DNA of 64,000 nucleotides from Chromobotia macracanthus (GCA_036877525.1 JAZGTH010000008.1:3500001-3564000), one strand, 5' to 3'; shown: positions 1-14,034, numbered from the stretch's first letter. Notes: generated by a model not told the origin, from the sequence alone. Numbers and translations are program-made.

Positions 1-779
1 TTGTCATCTTTAATCCTGAGAGTAAACACAGTGCTGTATGTGTGTTGTGACATGGCTATTTCTCACCATAAAAACAACTGTAACTTCATTAATGACTTGG
101 TGGTGGTGAGCCCTTGATCTGCATGTTGTGGATGTATTGCAGATGTTTGCATAAAGTGTCCATGATATCATTAGGTTTTCTTGAGGTAATACCATTTGAC
201 ATCTGACAGCCTGAACTAAGCTTGCCAGATAACTTTCTATTTTAACTAATTACTTTTATACAGTCACAGAGCCTGTAGTCTGTTGGGGGCCTCTGTGATT
301 TTTTCTTTTTTTGTCTCAAAAAATGGCAGCATTTTGGTTGATGATTACACCACACTGACTTTGATTTGTCAGATAAATTTAGAATATACGTAATATTTTA
401 AAACAAACCTTCAATTGGTATTATGTTACCAAATAAATATTATGATTCAAATTCAAAATATCAAAATACATTCTTTATTAGAAATGTAAAACGTGCTTAA
501 AAGAGATTTTAGAAGAGATTTTTTTATACATGCAACGCATGTAATGTTGTTTGAAACAATTAAAAGTTCAGACACAAAAATGAGCGTGAATTTGTTGACT
601 TTATTGAAAAGGAGAAATAAATGATCCGTGACATCCAGAGATCATGTCGCTGTTGGTGGTGCTGAAAAATATTAATATTTAAGAATATTAAACTTGGAGT
701 TGATGAAAATATTCCAAACCCTTTTTGGTACGAGTCAGGCGTGAGATGAAGGCTCTGCTGAGAGGCTCGTGCAGCTGTT
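1..779. other. Upstream intergenic DNA, no gene seen
   Basis: AT-rich DNA without an exon-like reading frame or a recognisable repeat. The small open frames here have no family features. Confidence 0.5.
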
Positions 780-1090
780 TTTTCTTCAGGTCTGAGCTGA
801 ACGTCACTGCTGCTCTCCGCTAACCGAGCGGAGCTGCGCGGAATATTAGATCACGTCCACGCACGAAGAGCGCACAGAATAAAAGAGTGGAATGGCACAT
901 TCGCTGCATAATTCACAGAGATGCACTGAATTTACAGCAGATAAAAATCACGTTTCAATCGTTCATTCATGACAACGCTTTTCTCTCACTGCATTGGAGA
1001 GGTTAGGTATTGTGCGTTTTAGGCGGATCTGGTTAAGTGTCAGTCGTGGGATACCGGATAACGGAATTGCTTTTATTAGAGTCAGTGTGC
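780..1090 (+). promoter_or_regulatory. 5' flank and probable 5'UTR/promoter of ccdc3
   Basis: This stretch is richer in G+C and CpG than the AT-rich DNA before it. It contains a perfect 7-bp hairpin at 815-833 (CTCCGCT, loop AACCG, AGCGGAG) and several CpGs around 835-870. No clear TATA box is in a fixed position, so the transcription start is not placed. The promoter role is inferred from position only. Confidence 0.35.
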
Positions 1091-4000
1091 ATGAGTAAGG
1101 TACAGTCGCACGTGATGGGTACTCTACTGGCAGTAATATTTGCGCTCTCCTTGAGCGCGTCATGGGGATGCCAACTTCCTCACGACTGGAGACCTCAAAC
1201 TGAAGCATGCCGCGCAGAGCTGGCAGAGATTATCGTGTTTGCCAAGGTGCTCGCCATCCATAAAGAGTCATACAGCGTGTACAACTACCTGCCGTGGCAG
1301 TACGACACAGATCTGTTCTTCTCCGCGGAGATCGAGCTCCAGTGCGATCAGGCGTGGGGCAGCATGCTGGAGGTCCCAGCCGGCTCCAGGTTCAATGTCA
1401 GCGGACTGGGGTATTTCCCCTGCTATTCCTACAGCGTCATGGAGAATAACTCCTACTACTTCTTTTTGAGGTAAGAGTTAATGTCAAAAAGAGTTTGCTT
1501 ATCATAGTTTAATAAAACTAAAACGTTGGAGAAAAATGGAAATGCACATGTGCGGAGAGAGACATCATATAAGAGCAGACATCATACATCATGTCAGCCT
1601 CACTATGGGACTTTAATTTTTTTAAACAAGGCTCATTCCACAAAAGAAAACCATGCATTATACCAAAAAGCACATCTGTGAAACAATTTGACTGTAAGCA
1701 TAGACATTTTATTTTTGGGCTATTTATTGACCAGATTCGACCCAGTACTCCCAGTCGCTGTGCAGTACAACATAAGAGCACCAGCATAAACTACCAGACA
1801 GCTCTGAGAAATGTAGTCACTCCACTGGAGACACTTAATGAATGAAACTGTGCCAGACCTCCCCAGTCTCATCCATTACGTTCTCTCATAACAAATGAAA
1901 CTTTGTGTACAATGATCATGAGTATTGCAAAACTTTTGACAGACGTAATTAGCTCCGGCTTGTATTTGTTTATGTGTTTACAGTGCGAATGAAATCGCAT
2001 TGGCAGACGAACAAAGGGTGAAGTAGCGTTGGTCTTGAGTGCAATCCACAGATTTTGATTACAGGAGAGAGATTGTACATGGTTCCATGTTGTTATGATT
2101 CACTTTGTTCTGCAAGTACACGCACAGTTTGGAAGTGATTTGTTGAAATACTGCAAGGTTTCAGTTTCTTGACAACCAGACTGTTTTGCTTGTGTTTCCT
2201 GTCCCACTCCACAATCCAATCAGTTACGCTGAAGGATGTTCAACTCCCTTATGCAGCTCTATACTGGATTTATCCAACTAAGCCCTTTTCTAGCCAAGCC
2301 AATCAGCATTTAGCACACCGATTGCAAACCAGCATCACAGGTTTGACAATCTGACCTGTTATACCTGAAGGACCATGCTTATTGTGCCCATACAACAGCT
2401 TTAACTAATAGTTTATATGGTTATACATGATTATACAGAAAGAAACGGTGCAGACATATGAATGTAAATAATGCAAACATGGTTGTTAAAACTTAAGTGT
2501 CATCAAGTGGCCATTATTAAGTATACAACACAGTTTTTTGTGGCTGTGAGCTGCACTGTATAACGTTTACAGTGTTTAAATAGGGTCAGTGTAACTGGAG
2601 GTGTTTCTGTTAACAGAGGGAATGTGTGAGAGCATATTGATTTCATGTTAACCTAAAATTGCATGACATTGTAATTTGGACCCTGAACAAATTTAAAATG
2701 AAATCATCTTGCGGACTCATTTTATGCCTGTCACGTGATCCAGCAATAAAAAATATGTAATAAAAAGTTGGCCTGACAATTCTTCCAGTATTTTCCAAAA
2801 TGTTTTGGGTGTTTTAGAGTGTTCAGTGTGGTTGCTAAGGTATTTCTGGTTGCTAGTGAGCTAAATGGTTGCTTATCGTATCGAATCAAATAGCCCAGAC
2901 CAAGTCACTATGATATCTTTTCCAATACAAGTCTGTCATTTCTTTTCATCATCAGTTAATCCTCACTTATTTTGTATAATTTGAACGTGTTCATTTTTCA
3001 TGTTTGCATCCCTAAATTATAGATCAACTTCTTAATGCCACCAATGGATAAACATAAATAATGCATTGTAGTCAAAATCTGCTTCTCATTCTTTCTGACA
3101 CAAAACTGGTAGGTAATTTTTTAAACATTATAACAAGCTAGTGGTAGGACTAGTGGACAGGACCTTCCCAGCGTAAGAGACAGAGCAGCCCTGGAATTTC
3201 TTTCCACCCAGCTTAATTACCCAGCACATACAGTGTCTAACTGCCCGGGGTGACCCAAGGGCAGCAGTCCAATGAAGTGCGAACATACTGTTTTGGCATT
3301 ATACCAAGGTTTACAAATTCAAGTTTACAAGCTTTGTCATTTGTTATTTAAAGAGGTCAGGAATCAGGAAAGTTTAAGACTAACAAGTAAGTCCTGACCC
3401 CCTACATTAGCTGCTTTGAAGTCTCTGGGTGCTTAAGACTTGTTCTTGTAAAAACAAGTTTAGACCAGCCTCCCTCACCCCTTTGTTCTTTTGTTCCATC
3501 TCATCACTGATAATGACATTCATCCACGAGAATTTAACACCACATCAGCACGAGTCTTGTACCAAGTATGTCGACAGTGATCCTGTTATAAGATTAGACT
3601 TTTGGCTTTGTCATACAGTTCCACATCACAACTTCCTCTGGCCAGCACCCCTCACTTAGAGTGGAAGAGACCTTCTGACTGACATTTAAAGCAACCAACT
3701 GTGATTGTTTCATTTTAATGTGCCAGGTTTATCAAACATATATAAAATATTATTATATATAAAAAGAATTGTATATATGTACAATACACAAAAAAATGGA
3801 TACGTTATGGTGCATCAGTCTCTATAAACGACAAAATATGTCTTGGCATGTTTAAAAACAATCAAAAGGGGCATAGTGGAATGCAAAAATGTGCTTGTGT
3901 GAACTGGCTTTAAGAGTTGCTTTTCTTAGTATTTTTAAAGAGCTTTAAAGAGATGTGGTCTTGAAGAGAGTGTAAGTGTGGTTTTAATAAAAAAGTAACA

Positions 4001-7000
4001 AATCTGGATTTGAGAAACCTTGGCTAAAGAAGTTAACTTGTTCCTCATTTCTTGATGTGTTGTGTTTCAGAGTAAAACCTTGGAGACATGCCCTAATATC
4101 ATGCAGTGAGTGATTTCAGTGGGGGCAGGGGGCGGGGTTCTTTTACTCCCAAGCATGTTTCAGTTGGAAATCCAGAAAGCCTCCATCATGCATTTGCATT
4201 GCAGGAAAGCACTAAAAGTTCAAAGCATGATTTTATTAAATAACACATCAAATCCCACAGTTAAGATTAATGACAGGTGTTACACATTCAGATGCAATAT
4301 TTCTAGTAGGTGCACTGCTTATCACTTCACATTTACTCATGAATGCTAAATCAGCAAACATTTCCTTCCTGTTGTACAGTGACTTCCATATTTCTTGAGA
4401 AATGCATCAAACCAGATTCTGCAAAGCCATTCTAAAATCATCACACGATTCGGCATCCAGACTGAAACATACTTTGGACTTGAGGCTTTGCTTTAGCCCA
4501 CATGCACAACTTTTTCCTTGCTATTTTACATCCCATATGTCATGAGTCTGAGCCATGAACCAATCAGGCAGCTGGTTCCAGTTTGGCAGGACAACTCTCG
4601 CCAGTCAAACCATCAAAAGCCTGAGAAACTGGAGACACTTTGAATGGTAACAATAATTAATGCAATATGGTGCATTGTACAGCTACATTCAACACTGACT
4701 AAGAGCTTTGCTTTATACTGCTATGTTAATAGAGGGCAGTCAGTAAATAGCTGGGGAATTTAAGAGGCAATATGGTAGAGATGCATACAAATGGGCAGGA
4801 TATTAAGCTATTAGTACACATTATGGTGAAACAAACATATACCCTAATACAGACAGGTAGCAGTCATATAATAATGTGTTCTGTGAATAATAATCTTGCT
4901 TATTCATATGCAATGCGGTTTTAATGAAAACAGGCAGCCGGGTCTGCGTACTGCGTAAAGGTGCTTTTTTGTTCCTGCAAACTACTGTCAAGGAAAGGCA
5001 ATGGATTATGCATTTTTTAATGCATTTTTTTTATACACGGAATGTGTAAAATATATTTTATTGTAGCAGTGCGTGAGTTTAGATTCTGCAAACTGATTTG
5101 CAAACTGACCTGTATGACTTGTCTGTGTATGTTATAAACATAGCAGATTGTAGCAGATGTCGCAAGACACTAGAAACTGCTGTAATCCACACTTTTCCCA
5201 AACATTTGTATTTCAAACTTTTTTTACAAAAGGACAGACACTTTCATTTACTAAAGTATTTAGCAATTGGCCAGTAATACATGTTTACTAAATATTTATG
5301 CCTAACTCAGAGACTTCTTTTGAACAATTTGTTGAGCAGAACAATAAACTTCCTAATTTACACTTATTTATTTAGCAGACGCTTTTATGCAAAGTGACTG
5401 GGACATTTTGCCCTCAGAACCAACAGGCCTAGTCTACAAAGCTACATTTACAAGTGGGAATAGTTCTGATATTAGGGACAGGATAAACAGGGTGATGGGT
5501 TGGCTGGGATTATCAGGAGTTCAGTCTTACTGAGGTTGAGCTGAAGATCCTGTATTTAGGCTTCATTCAGGCTGCGAGTCTAACAGGCAAGCAGAGATTG
5601 TTCTCATTTTCTTGATTTCTTAATCTTCATAATGGAATGGAATGGAATGGATAATATGATCTGAGTGCTATAGTACAGTAACAGAGGAGATTTTCAGTAA
5701 AAAAAGACTAAGTTTGGACATCAGACAAATCTGTCATATAGTTTTGAAACTTTTGAGATATAGCTTATGGATAATTCATATGGACAACTTTTATAATACT
5801 CTATGATATATTTTGACAGACATGGTTACTATAGCATAATCATCATTGTACAGAAAAGTGAAGTATGTACATTTTAAATAAATAAATAAATATAAATATT
5901 TCAATTAAACTTTCTTTATGTTACACAGAATAATAACAGCTGTGATTTCGTTTATGGCTTTCTAGACTTAAGCATGTGAATAAAGAAGATTCTGGAATTC
6001 TGGAACTTAAAATCAATCAGAAAATTCTGGATCTCTAGTTGTTTCTAGATGTTAAAAAATCTGGTTTCATAGCACAGGCCTTGTAAAAGCCCCTGAGCTT
6101 GTGATGCCCCTCTGGAGAGGTTGAATTAGATCCAGATGGAGGGAGTCTGCTGTCAAGGTCCAAATCCAGTGTTTCCACCAGAGACAGAAGAAAAACTGTC
6201 TGTAGAAGCCAGGTGGAAACCTATTTACCACAAATCTATTTCTCTTATTGTAAGCTACAATATTTTAATGTCAACCAGCATAATGATTTTATGTGCCGGC
6301 TTATAAATCAACACAAGGAATCTAAAAAATATATTTTTTTTCATTTAAATTCATAAATATCATCAGTCTTTAGTAAAAAATGCCTCAAGGGAATTCTGCC
6401 TTTCTTACATGTATAAACACAGTGGTTTGATTATATTTTCCTTTTCCAAAACAAAAACTATGTAATAAACTACTTTCCAGGTATTAACAAATAGCTTAAA
6501 TGGCAAAACACAATTTTCATTACAGTCAATTTCTTATGATAGTATATCTATATATATCTATATATCTACTATATCTTATATAGTGTTCAGTTCTGCAAAC
6601 TATTAGGTTTACATTTTTCTGTCATCAGAGATTACAAACACAAACAAATAGCAGAAGAAATTATGATAGAGGACTTCCAAAAATTACACAGTGAATAAAG
6701 CAGAAGAAGTGTAGATGAAACTCTAGGATGAGTGTCTTGTTTCCCCTCAACGTGCCAGTGTAACCGTGGCTTTTGTATTAATATTTTCAGAACCACCCTT
6801 AAAACATTAGTAACAGACTTTTCTCATTTTCTCACCACTGAGAGTGTGTGATCCTGATATTCACTATGTCATTTTAGGTCCTCATGAAGAAACAACTTTA
6901 TAAATCATATGATCAAATTATGTTTTTGAAAATGTAAAATAACAGAAAGTTTTCTGTTATGGTTAGGTTTAGGGGTAGTGTAGGAGGATAGAATATACAG

Positions 7001-10000
7001 TTTGTACCCAAATCCTAATCAATTTATAGAATTAGCTTAAGTACATTTTATGTTATAAAGCAGGTTTTTGTAATTGCTAAGGTGTCCTGAGCGTTTTGAT
7101 ACGCAGTTGCTAAGGTGTCCTGAGTGTGTTGATACGCAGTTGCTAGGGTGTTCTGAGTGGATGTTCAGGCGTTGCCACATTGTTGCAAATGTAAAAGCAG
7201 CCATGTTTTTATAACATTCTGGTCCCTTCTGTAAATCAAATCTAGAACTTTCATCGCATGTTTTTACCAGAAAAATACTTTTACACTGAAGTATTACAAC
7301 AAGGCCAAATATAATTCACAAATGATGATTCATTGATGATAATAATTATATAAATGTAATGATTATATGTAATTTTGTGTATGTTGTATTTCTCCACAGG
7401 ATGGATGAGAACTACAGCATTATTCCTCATGGTGTTAATTTTCAGGATCCCATCTTTCCTGACACACCAGAGAACCATCGCATGTTTGCCAGCTTGTTCC
7501 AGTTTTCCAACTGCACAGCTGGCACGCAGGTTCACACATATACCCCAGACTGGGAAATCCAGGAGGACAACCGGGTGAGAAACCGGGTCTAAGTGCATTT
7601 AACCAAAGCAAAATAACAGAACAGACAACATTCTTTTTACTTATGGCCCAATAAAATGTCATTTAGTCCCAATGGGCAAAGATGCCAGTATTCAGGTCAC
7701 ATACTTCCACCATGGCCTGTCCTTTCTTACTATTTGTATGACAATTTGCAAGCCTGTATAAATGTTTGTATGCATGTCTATGTGCATGACATGCAGTAAG
7801 AATCAAGAGTGGAATGGCAACTGTTTGTTTTTCTACATGTCTGTTTTTGGTTGTCTTGGCTTGTAAAGCTGGAATTATGGGATGCTGACAGAAGAGACTG
7901 AGTATTTGTGGCTATTGCATTTTAAACGCAAGCATTGCATTTGCCTCAGCATTAGCCAGTTTGCCACAAAAACCCTGCAAGAAGAAGCAGCCAACTCTCC
8001 AGAGCAGTTCCAAAGCAGCAAACCTACATTTTACTAAGTGAATTTTGTGTTCACCCTTAAGTGTACTTAATGTATAGGTGCACTTCCCAGTAGTAATGAG
8101 AGTAAATGATCTCAGAGAAATTAGTATCCTTACAGTATGTGGAAACCTTGTCTTCTTCGCTTTCATATCTAAGTTTCTCATAATAGATGGTATGTTAAAA
8201 CTGAAAACCCCACACTGTAAAACCCCACACAGTACATGCATCCCCACTGTATTTGTATGATTCGTGTTATATCAGATGGACTCGATGTGTTCTGCATAAC
8301 TTCTCTATGGTTCATCAGAGTTTCTTCACGGTCATATTGCTATGTCAACATGGTCTGCATGTTGCAGAACTGCATGCAGTCAGCTTTATTGAAATTAATA
8401 AATCATAGTACATACCACTGTCCTTTTCTGTGACCCTTGTCTGTGGGTCTGGTTTCAATCAGGTCCTGAATGCACAAAATTTTGGTCATGTTAATGTAAT
8501 CAGAATCGGTTAAGTTTACATTAATTATCGCATTTCTGCTGGTATCAGTAATCGGAACAAAGGCTAAGGTTATGTAGATGTCATTCGTCTTTGAGATTTA
8601 TTCATATTCCTTATTAAGTAAAGCAAAGCATGTCCAGAACACGGACAGCAAGTTTTCAGGATCTTTCTGCCTTTAAACTGTCATCAGACAAGCAGCTCTG
8701 GCTTCATTAAAACTTTTTATGCGAAACTGGCAATCGAATAAAGAATTTTGCAGTTTCCCATGCCATTGCCATATGTTCCCATAAGTTTAAGCGACAAAGG
8801 GATTGGAAGGAGCAACCAATAGAAATCCAGCCTGTCCATTGCAATTAATGATTGTGTACAGGAAGCTGTGTTTGGCAAGCAGTGCCTTGATTGGCTCATT
8901 TGGTCTCTGTGCTTTATATTAACTTATATGCCAGATGTTCATTGTTACGGCTTTAGGGTAGTTACTTATATTTTCCACATTGATGCCATCTGACCTACAA
9001 ACAGGTTCAGGTGCAAACATGATGGTAGAGCTACCTGGGAAATCTACACTTACAGAAAGGATCCAGCTGTGACTAATTTCCAGATGTTTTTGCAGGCAAG
9101 ACTTGAGAACACATGTGGGAGGCAAACATCTAATATTTGACTTTGCCCAGGGTTATGAAGTTACCGTCACATAACAAGAACAAAAAATGTTTAGTCTGTT
9201 TTGATTTTAAACTGATAATCAAAGCCTGATTATAATGCATCTGAATCACTCACATATTCTAAATACATCATACTTCTTGATAAACATGCCTCACAATCTT
9301 GCAGCATACAAAACATTTCTGTTGTAAAATGAGTCTGCTGGTCAGGGGTTTGATTTACAGGACATGCATGTATTGATCATAATTAACTTTACTGTAACTG
9401 TTGTATAAATGCATTTTAAAAGCCTATAAATTGTATAAATGTAAGTGTGGGGTTACATAATTCCCTATACAGGCAAGATGCAATAAAGCAGGGGTGTCCA
9501 GACCTGGTTTTGGAAGGCAACTGTCTGGAGGAGTTTAGTTTCAACTTGCCACAATACACCTGCATGAAAGTTTCTAGTCTACTTAGTAAGACCTTAATTA
9601 GCTGTTTCAGTTGTGTTTAATTGAGGCTGGAGCTAAACTCTGCAGGACACTGGCCCTCCAGGGGCAGGACTGGACACCCCTGTAATAAATTGATGAGCCA
9701 TGAATACCCATATTAAGAGAGTTTCAGACTCACAAAGTGAGTTTTCTGTTTGAAACTGTGTAGAGTTTAACTTTATGCAAATGAGCAGTTATGTCATGCA
9801 GGGATTAAAAGTTGGAGTGCAGACAGTAAAACTCTCTAAATCTGCTGTATGCTACAGTTGGACCCAGCAGTTGACTATGAACATTTACTAGCAACTAACA
9901 GTACATTGAAAATATGAACATACCTTTTAATTTTCTAATAAGAAAGTGCAAATGGGTCATCTTGGTTACTTTGTCTATCACTTTGGACTAGGTAGCTCCA

Positions 10001-10659
10001 CCCACTATGGAATCTCATTGGTCTAAAATCCTGCTCCACATCCTAGCTGTAAATTACACATCAAATTGTTTTTTTTATCCGTTAAAAAAAAATAAAATTA
10101 CCTAATGTTGCGTGTCCACACTGGTTAGAACACAACGTACCTTTATGAATATTTATACACAATGACACAAAACAGATTTCTTTTGAAGTTTACTTAAGTA
10201 TGGGAGCCAAACAGATGCTATATGTATTGTATGATTTACACAGAATGTTAAACGTCTGGTCTACATTTCACTTAATAAAAATCTGCTTATTTGCTCTCTG
10301 CACAGTTGGCAGAAGTTAGTCATATTCAGATATTACTACCTCATTTGACTTCCTGTTTATTTTGATTCCTTCAGCTATGGTGCTCCAATGTGCAGAAGGC
10401 CTTATTTGAGGAGGAAGAGAAAGTCAAAAATCTCTCTCAGAAAGTGAAGACTCTGGAGAAGGCCAACAACCACCTAAAGGACAAGGTAAAGAACATGAAA
10501 CGTCTTCTGAGGCAGGCCAAACGAGAAACCAAGGAGTCGGTTCAAAGCTTTAAACAGCTTCACGAATCTGAAGCAGAGGTTTCACATCCACAGCAGGACA
10601 CTACCCAGGAGCAGAAACCCACTGTCAAGAAGATCCTTCCCAAAAAACTCAAGAACTGA
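1091..10659 (+). CDS. ccdc3: ccdc3: secreted coiled-coil domain-containing protein 3, complete, three coding exons
   Basis: Coding exons are 1091-1470, 7400-7574 and 10375-10659, with GT-AG junctions that keep the frame (840 nt, 279 aa; the human protein is about 270 aa). Residues 1-26 form a signal peptide with a hydrophobic core (LLAVIFALSLSA), followed by CQLPHDWRP and a Cys-containing domain with the family motifs CDQAWGSMLEVPAGSRFNVS and GLGYFPCYSYSV. Exon 2 carries HGVNFQDPIFPDTPENHRMF and a second Cys/N-glycosylation site (FSNCTAG). Exon 3 is a Lys/Glu-rich coiled coil from about residue 193 (QKALFEEEEKV) ending in a basic tail and TGA at 10657. CCDC3 (favine) is a secreted protein of endothelium and fat in mammals; that role is taken from the family. 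The ATG at 1091 is preferred because it directly precedes the signal peptide. ATG 1115 would also work, and an in-frame ATG at 1037 would put a non-family extension in front. No lesions are seen. Fish have more than one ccdc3 copy, so an a/b suffix is not assigned. Confidence 0.93.
5361..5470 (-). repeat. SINE tail fragment, reverse orientation
   Basis: TTTAGCAGACGCTTTTATGC followed by AAAGTGACT is the reverse complement of the conserved fish SINE tail (AGTCNCTTTGGATAAAAGCG type). The tRNA-like head is not clear, so this is probably a truncated copy. Confidence 0.5.
7073..7160. repeat. 33-bp tandem repeat, about 2.7 copies
   Basis: The unit begins TTGCTAAGGTGTCCTGAG and ends GATACGCAG. Copies lie at 7073-7105, 7106-7138 and 7139-7160 (partial), differing at a few positions. 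Related TTGCTAGGGTGTT runs occur at 2815-2870, about 20440-20620 and 31865-31935, so the motif belongs to a dispersed family. Confidence 0.75.
7575..10374 (+). other. ccdc3 intron 2
   Basis: A 2.8-kb intron with donor GTGAGA and acceptor TTCCTTCAG. It contains one complete palindromic transposon at 9489-9682. The remainder is AT-rich with no coding signal. Confidence 0.75.
9489..9682. mobile_element. Short non-autonomous DNA transposon (MITE) with terminal inverted repeats
   Basis: The 194-bp element starts CAGGGGTGTCCA and ends TGGACACCCCTG, perfect 12-bp inverted ends. The arms stay complementary inwards: GTTTAGTTTCAACTT on the left against GCTGGAGCTAAACTCTGC on the right. The flanking octamers CAATAAAG (9481-9488) and TAATAAAT (9683-9690) match at 6 of 8 bases, which fits an aged 8-bp target-site duplication as made by hAT-type transposases. 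No coding capacity. Assignment to hAT is inference. Confidence 0.8.
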
Positions 10660-11060
10660 GACCTGCTTCCTCCCCAAGGAACACCAATTGTTATTATGGT
10701 GTTTTTCAGACCTAGAATAACATTGAAAGGTCATGGGAATCTATACAGGTAGAATATCTTTTACAGTAATGGGTTCACATGTATAATGAATCGTCCACTG
10801 TCTTGCAGTTTTGACAAAGAATCCATGTTCCAAATGGTCTGGTTTAGGCTGGTTTAAATGTTTTTCATTGACTCCATACATTTTAGCGAAACTTTATTCA
10901 TATAGCAAACTATATAATATAATAAAAAAACAATGTTTTGACTTTATACACATCAAAATATGAACAGATTGAAATCCATTACAACATTTAACCACAGCAT
11001 GAAGTTTAAGCCTGTAAATCCAAATAAAATTTATAATGTTTTGTGGATACAAACTCAGCC
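10660..11060 (+). other. Probable 3'UTR of ccdc3
   Basis: Follows the TGA of ccdc3. The first good polyadenylation hexamer is AATAAA at 11023-11028, so a UTR of roughly 0.4 kb is proposed. Later signals could extend it. Confidence 0.4.
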
Positions 11061-12674
11061 TTTATGCTTAGAAGCTGATGTCACTTTTAATTAAGGGGAG
11101 TTTGGCAGAGTCATGCAGATTAGTGTTTTGTAAATTTATTTGACCAGGTGTTTATATGGGATTCTGCAGCGGGAACAACGTTCTGGCATGATCTACTGAT
11201 ATTAAATCCCAGTTCACAAAAAGCTATTTTTCCATTACTGTGGAAGCTTTTCAGCTAAAATCTCCAAGAATCATCCATCTGTCAGCACAAGAAAGAACAA
11301 AAATCTAGTTTTAGAGTGTTATGCAGAAGTGCTTCCATACTTAGTCTTATTTGACCATTTATGGCTTAAAAATATGATCTTGAGAGTAAATCCATCATGA
11401 ATCTGCTAGCTTTCCTTTTACCATTTGATACCAATCTTCCATTTAATAATTCATGAGTTTTGTATGAGTGGTTTTGTATGTGAATACAAGCTTTATAATG
11501 GAGAACAAGGTGCTGAGCGCCTGATATACGTAACCTTTACTCAGTGAAGCTTATCTTACCGTAAAAATGTTCGTCATTTTGAAAACCATTTTTACTGACA
11601 TGTTTTGATTTTTTAAAGCTGGTGCTTATGTTAATGTTGTACAATGGTAGATATTACCATTTAATGTTTAACACATTCATATGTATGCCAATAAGTAATG
11701 AAAAAAACACGTTTTGCTAAATATTTGTCCAAATTTTTTATAGATTCCTTAAATAGGTACTCAATTATTAAAAAACAATGCATGCTTTTAAATGTAAGCG
11801 TGTGTGTTTTTGTCCAATTAAACGCTCTCTAAAATGAGAATATCCCATCTAATCTAATTACCTCTTGCCAAATAAGGATTATAACCCTGTGAAGCCCCGG
11901 GTACCAATCCCACTGTGTGCTGCAAAAAATAATTTCAGGCTTAGTATTTTGGTCTTGTCTTCCAGTAAAAAATATCTAAACATCATTAAAACAAGACATC
12001 TTTATTCTAGGGTCATTTATTTTCCATTGTGCCACAGGCACACAACCAAATACCTTTGATGATTGGGAATGAGTCACAGTGGTCAGTACTCAATTAATCT
12101 GGGATTTAGGGGTCTCAAGATCCCTAAATTCTGTTCAGTTACTATTCTGTTTGGTCCATCTAGGAATAATCACATTTCCTAAAACACATTCCGTAAGGAA
12201 ACATTGTCTGACTGAGGTCAGAAACCAGCTTTGAAACCACCAATTACCCAGGGCTTCTTTAAGATCGATAAGTCTACTAGTCATTCAGGTAACCACAAAA
12301 AATATGTAATTTTGCACATCCCAAGTGGTTACAAAGCTAAAGGCTGTAGGGTGTTTTACAACTTCCAGTTTTAACAGGAAATAATGTCAACACTGGAAAG
12401 ACAACTGCATTTGTCGAACCATTTTATAGGGTATTTATTTATAGAATGAAACTGCACCCAACATTTTCCATTGTTCACTAAAGTGAGTCTAAAGTGAACA
12501 GAATGATCATTTTTAAATTACTTTTAGTTTTCACCGCACAGCTTTGGTTCATGAGACAGCTCAAGGCAAACTTTCTCTGTAAGGTTTCTAAAGCCTGACA
12601 AAGATATCAATCTGCCTCCCATGTCACATCTCAGGAAACTGTAGAAAAAAGAACATTGGATTACAAATATTATA

Positions 12675-12676
<2 letters not shown>

Positions 12677-12766
<90 letters not shown>
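12677..12766. repeat. (AT)n microsatellite
   Basis: An uninterrupted AT dinucleotide run of about 90 bp. It generates the long Tyr/Ile open frame on the - strand, which is not a gene. Confidence 0.97.
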
Positions 12767-12769
<3 letters not shown>

Positions 12770-13801
12770 GGCATGACATACGTCAAAAATCATTTATGAG
12801 CTAAAATAAGCCTCACTTTACAGAGAATACAGAATATATCTGTGTTTTTCGCTGTGTTTGAGAAATCTGTAATTCAGTGATCATTTATGATTTAAGCCAT
12901 GTAATGCTAAGCCAAGTATGAAGATCCCAATCTCTGCTCCTATAGTTTTTGAACAGTTGAACATACTCGCAGAGAAATGGTACACTTGATCGTATAATTC
13001 GCCTGGCAGGTCTGGCTCTTAATTTATTTTTCTTGACAGTGTTTCCAGTAGACAGTTCAAACCCATTTGTTTCCATACGCATTGCCTGTGTTTTCTGAAT
13101 GGGAGAAAAAAAGCTTAAATGCTTTAAACATCTTTACAATATGTTAACTTTCACAATCAGAGAAAGAAAAGGCAATATTGTGTTAAATGTATTGTAAATG
13201 AGCCTTTATATACATCCAACCCTAACAAGACAGAACTGGCATTTATAATGGGCTGCAGACTTTGGAAGACCAGTTTCATTGACCTCTTAAAGCATGACAT
13301 CACATTAGTACAGTACTATGAAAGAACTCGCTCTACAGAAGATACACACACACAGTTTCAACACAAACCGTGTTCTTGAGCAAGCTGCAAAACAGATGTC
13401 TTGACAGCATGGATTTAATGCAGTGGTCTTCCTGTGAGACTTAGAGCTAATTATAGACATGACTGTATTTGTTTCATTTTATCATTCTGCAAAGATCTTC
13501 CATGGAATTCTGCATTCCATTCATTTAGGAAATTCAGAATTACTTGCAATAGAAAAATGCAATACAATGCCATTCTAAATTATCACCAAGCATGCTACCA
13601 TACTACCCATGCTATTGATGCAGTATGTATACTCTGCTCAGTGTGTGAATTGTGTTTAATACTGTATGCCAAATGCAATTAACTCGATCGTCTACTTTGT
13701 AATTGACAAATCAATGCGAAAAAACACAGTTAATTTAATCATATTTTCAGAAGTTAAGATATTTTTATACAAAATTGTGTTTAAAGAGGCTAAAGCCTAC
13801 T

Positions 13802-14034
13802 GGGGGGCAGATGTGGCCTACTGGTTAGACAGTCGGACCAGCAGGTTACCGGTTCGGTTTCCAATACCTACTGGAAACAACTAAAGTGTCCTTGAGTAAG
13901 GCACCTTATCCCCAATTGCTCCATGGGTGCTGCAGTATGTGTATTCACTACTCCAGTGTGTGTGCACTAACAGGATGGGTCAAATTCATTGGACAAATTC
14001 TGAGTCTGGCTTACCATACTTGACCAGTACATCA
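13802..14034 (+). mobile_element. tRNA-derived SINE
   Basis: The head resembles a tRNA: GTGGCCTACTGGTTAGACAG as A-box region and GGTTACCGGTTCGGTTTCC as B-box region. The body has CCTTGAGTAAGGCACCTTAT and CCCAATTGCTCCATGGGTGC, a block shared with the copy at 20956-21130. The 3' part ends TTACCATACTTGACCAG near CACTTCC. This is a typical polymerase III derived SINE arrangement; the family name is not assigned. Confidence 0.75.

Larger units (their letters stand above)
1471..7399 (+). other. ccdc3 intron 1
   Basis: A 5.9-kb GT-AG intron with donor GTAAGA after a codon split as AG/G. It holds a partial SINE tail near 5360, a short GGAAT tandem run at 5632-5653, an AAAT run near 5876 and a 33-bp tandem repeat at 7073-7160. 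No other coding segment was found on either strand. Confidence 0.75.

Noticed and set aside
7281..7662. - strand open frames over ccdc3 exon 2
   Set aside because: Shadows of the real + strand exon, whose splice sites and protein match the family.
12524..12793. Open frame of repeated Tyr-Ile on the - strand
   Set aside because: It is only translation of an (AT)n run; the frame at 33423-33797 is the same artefact.
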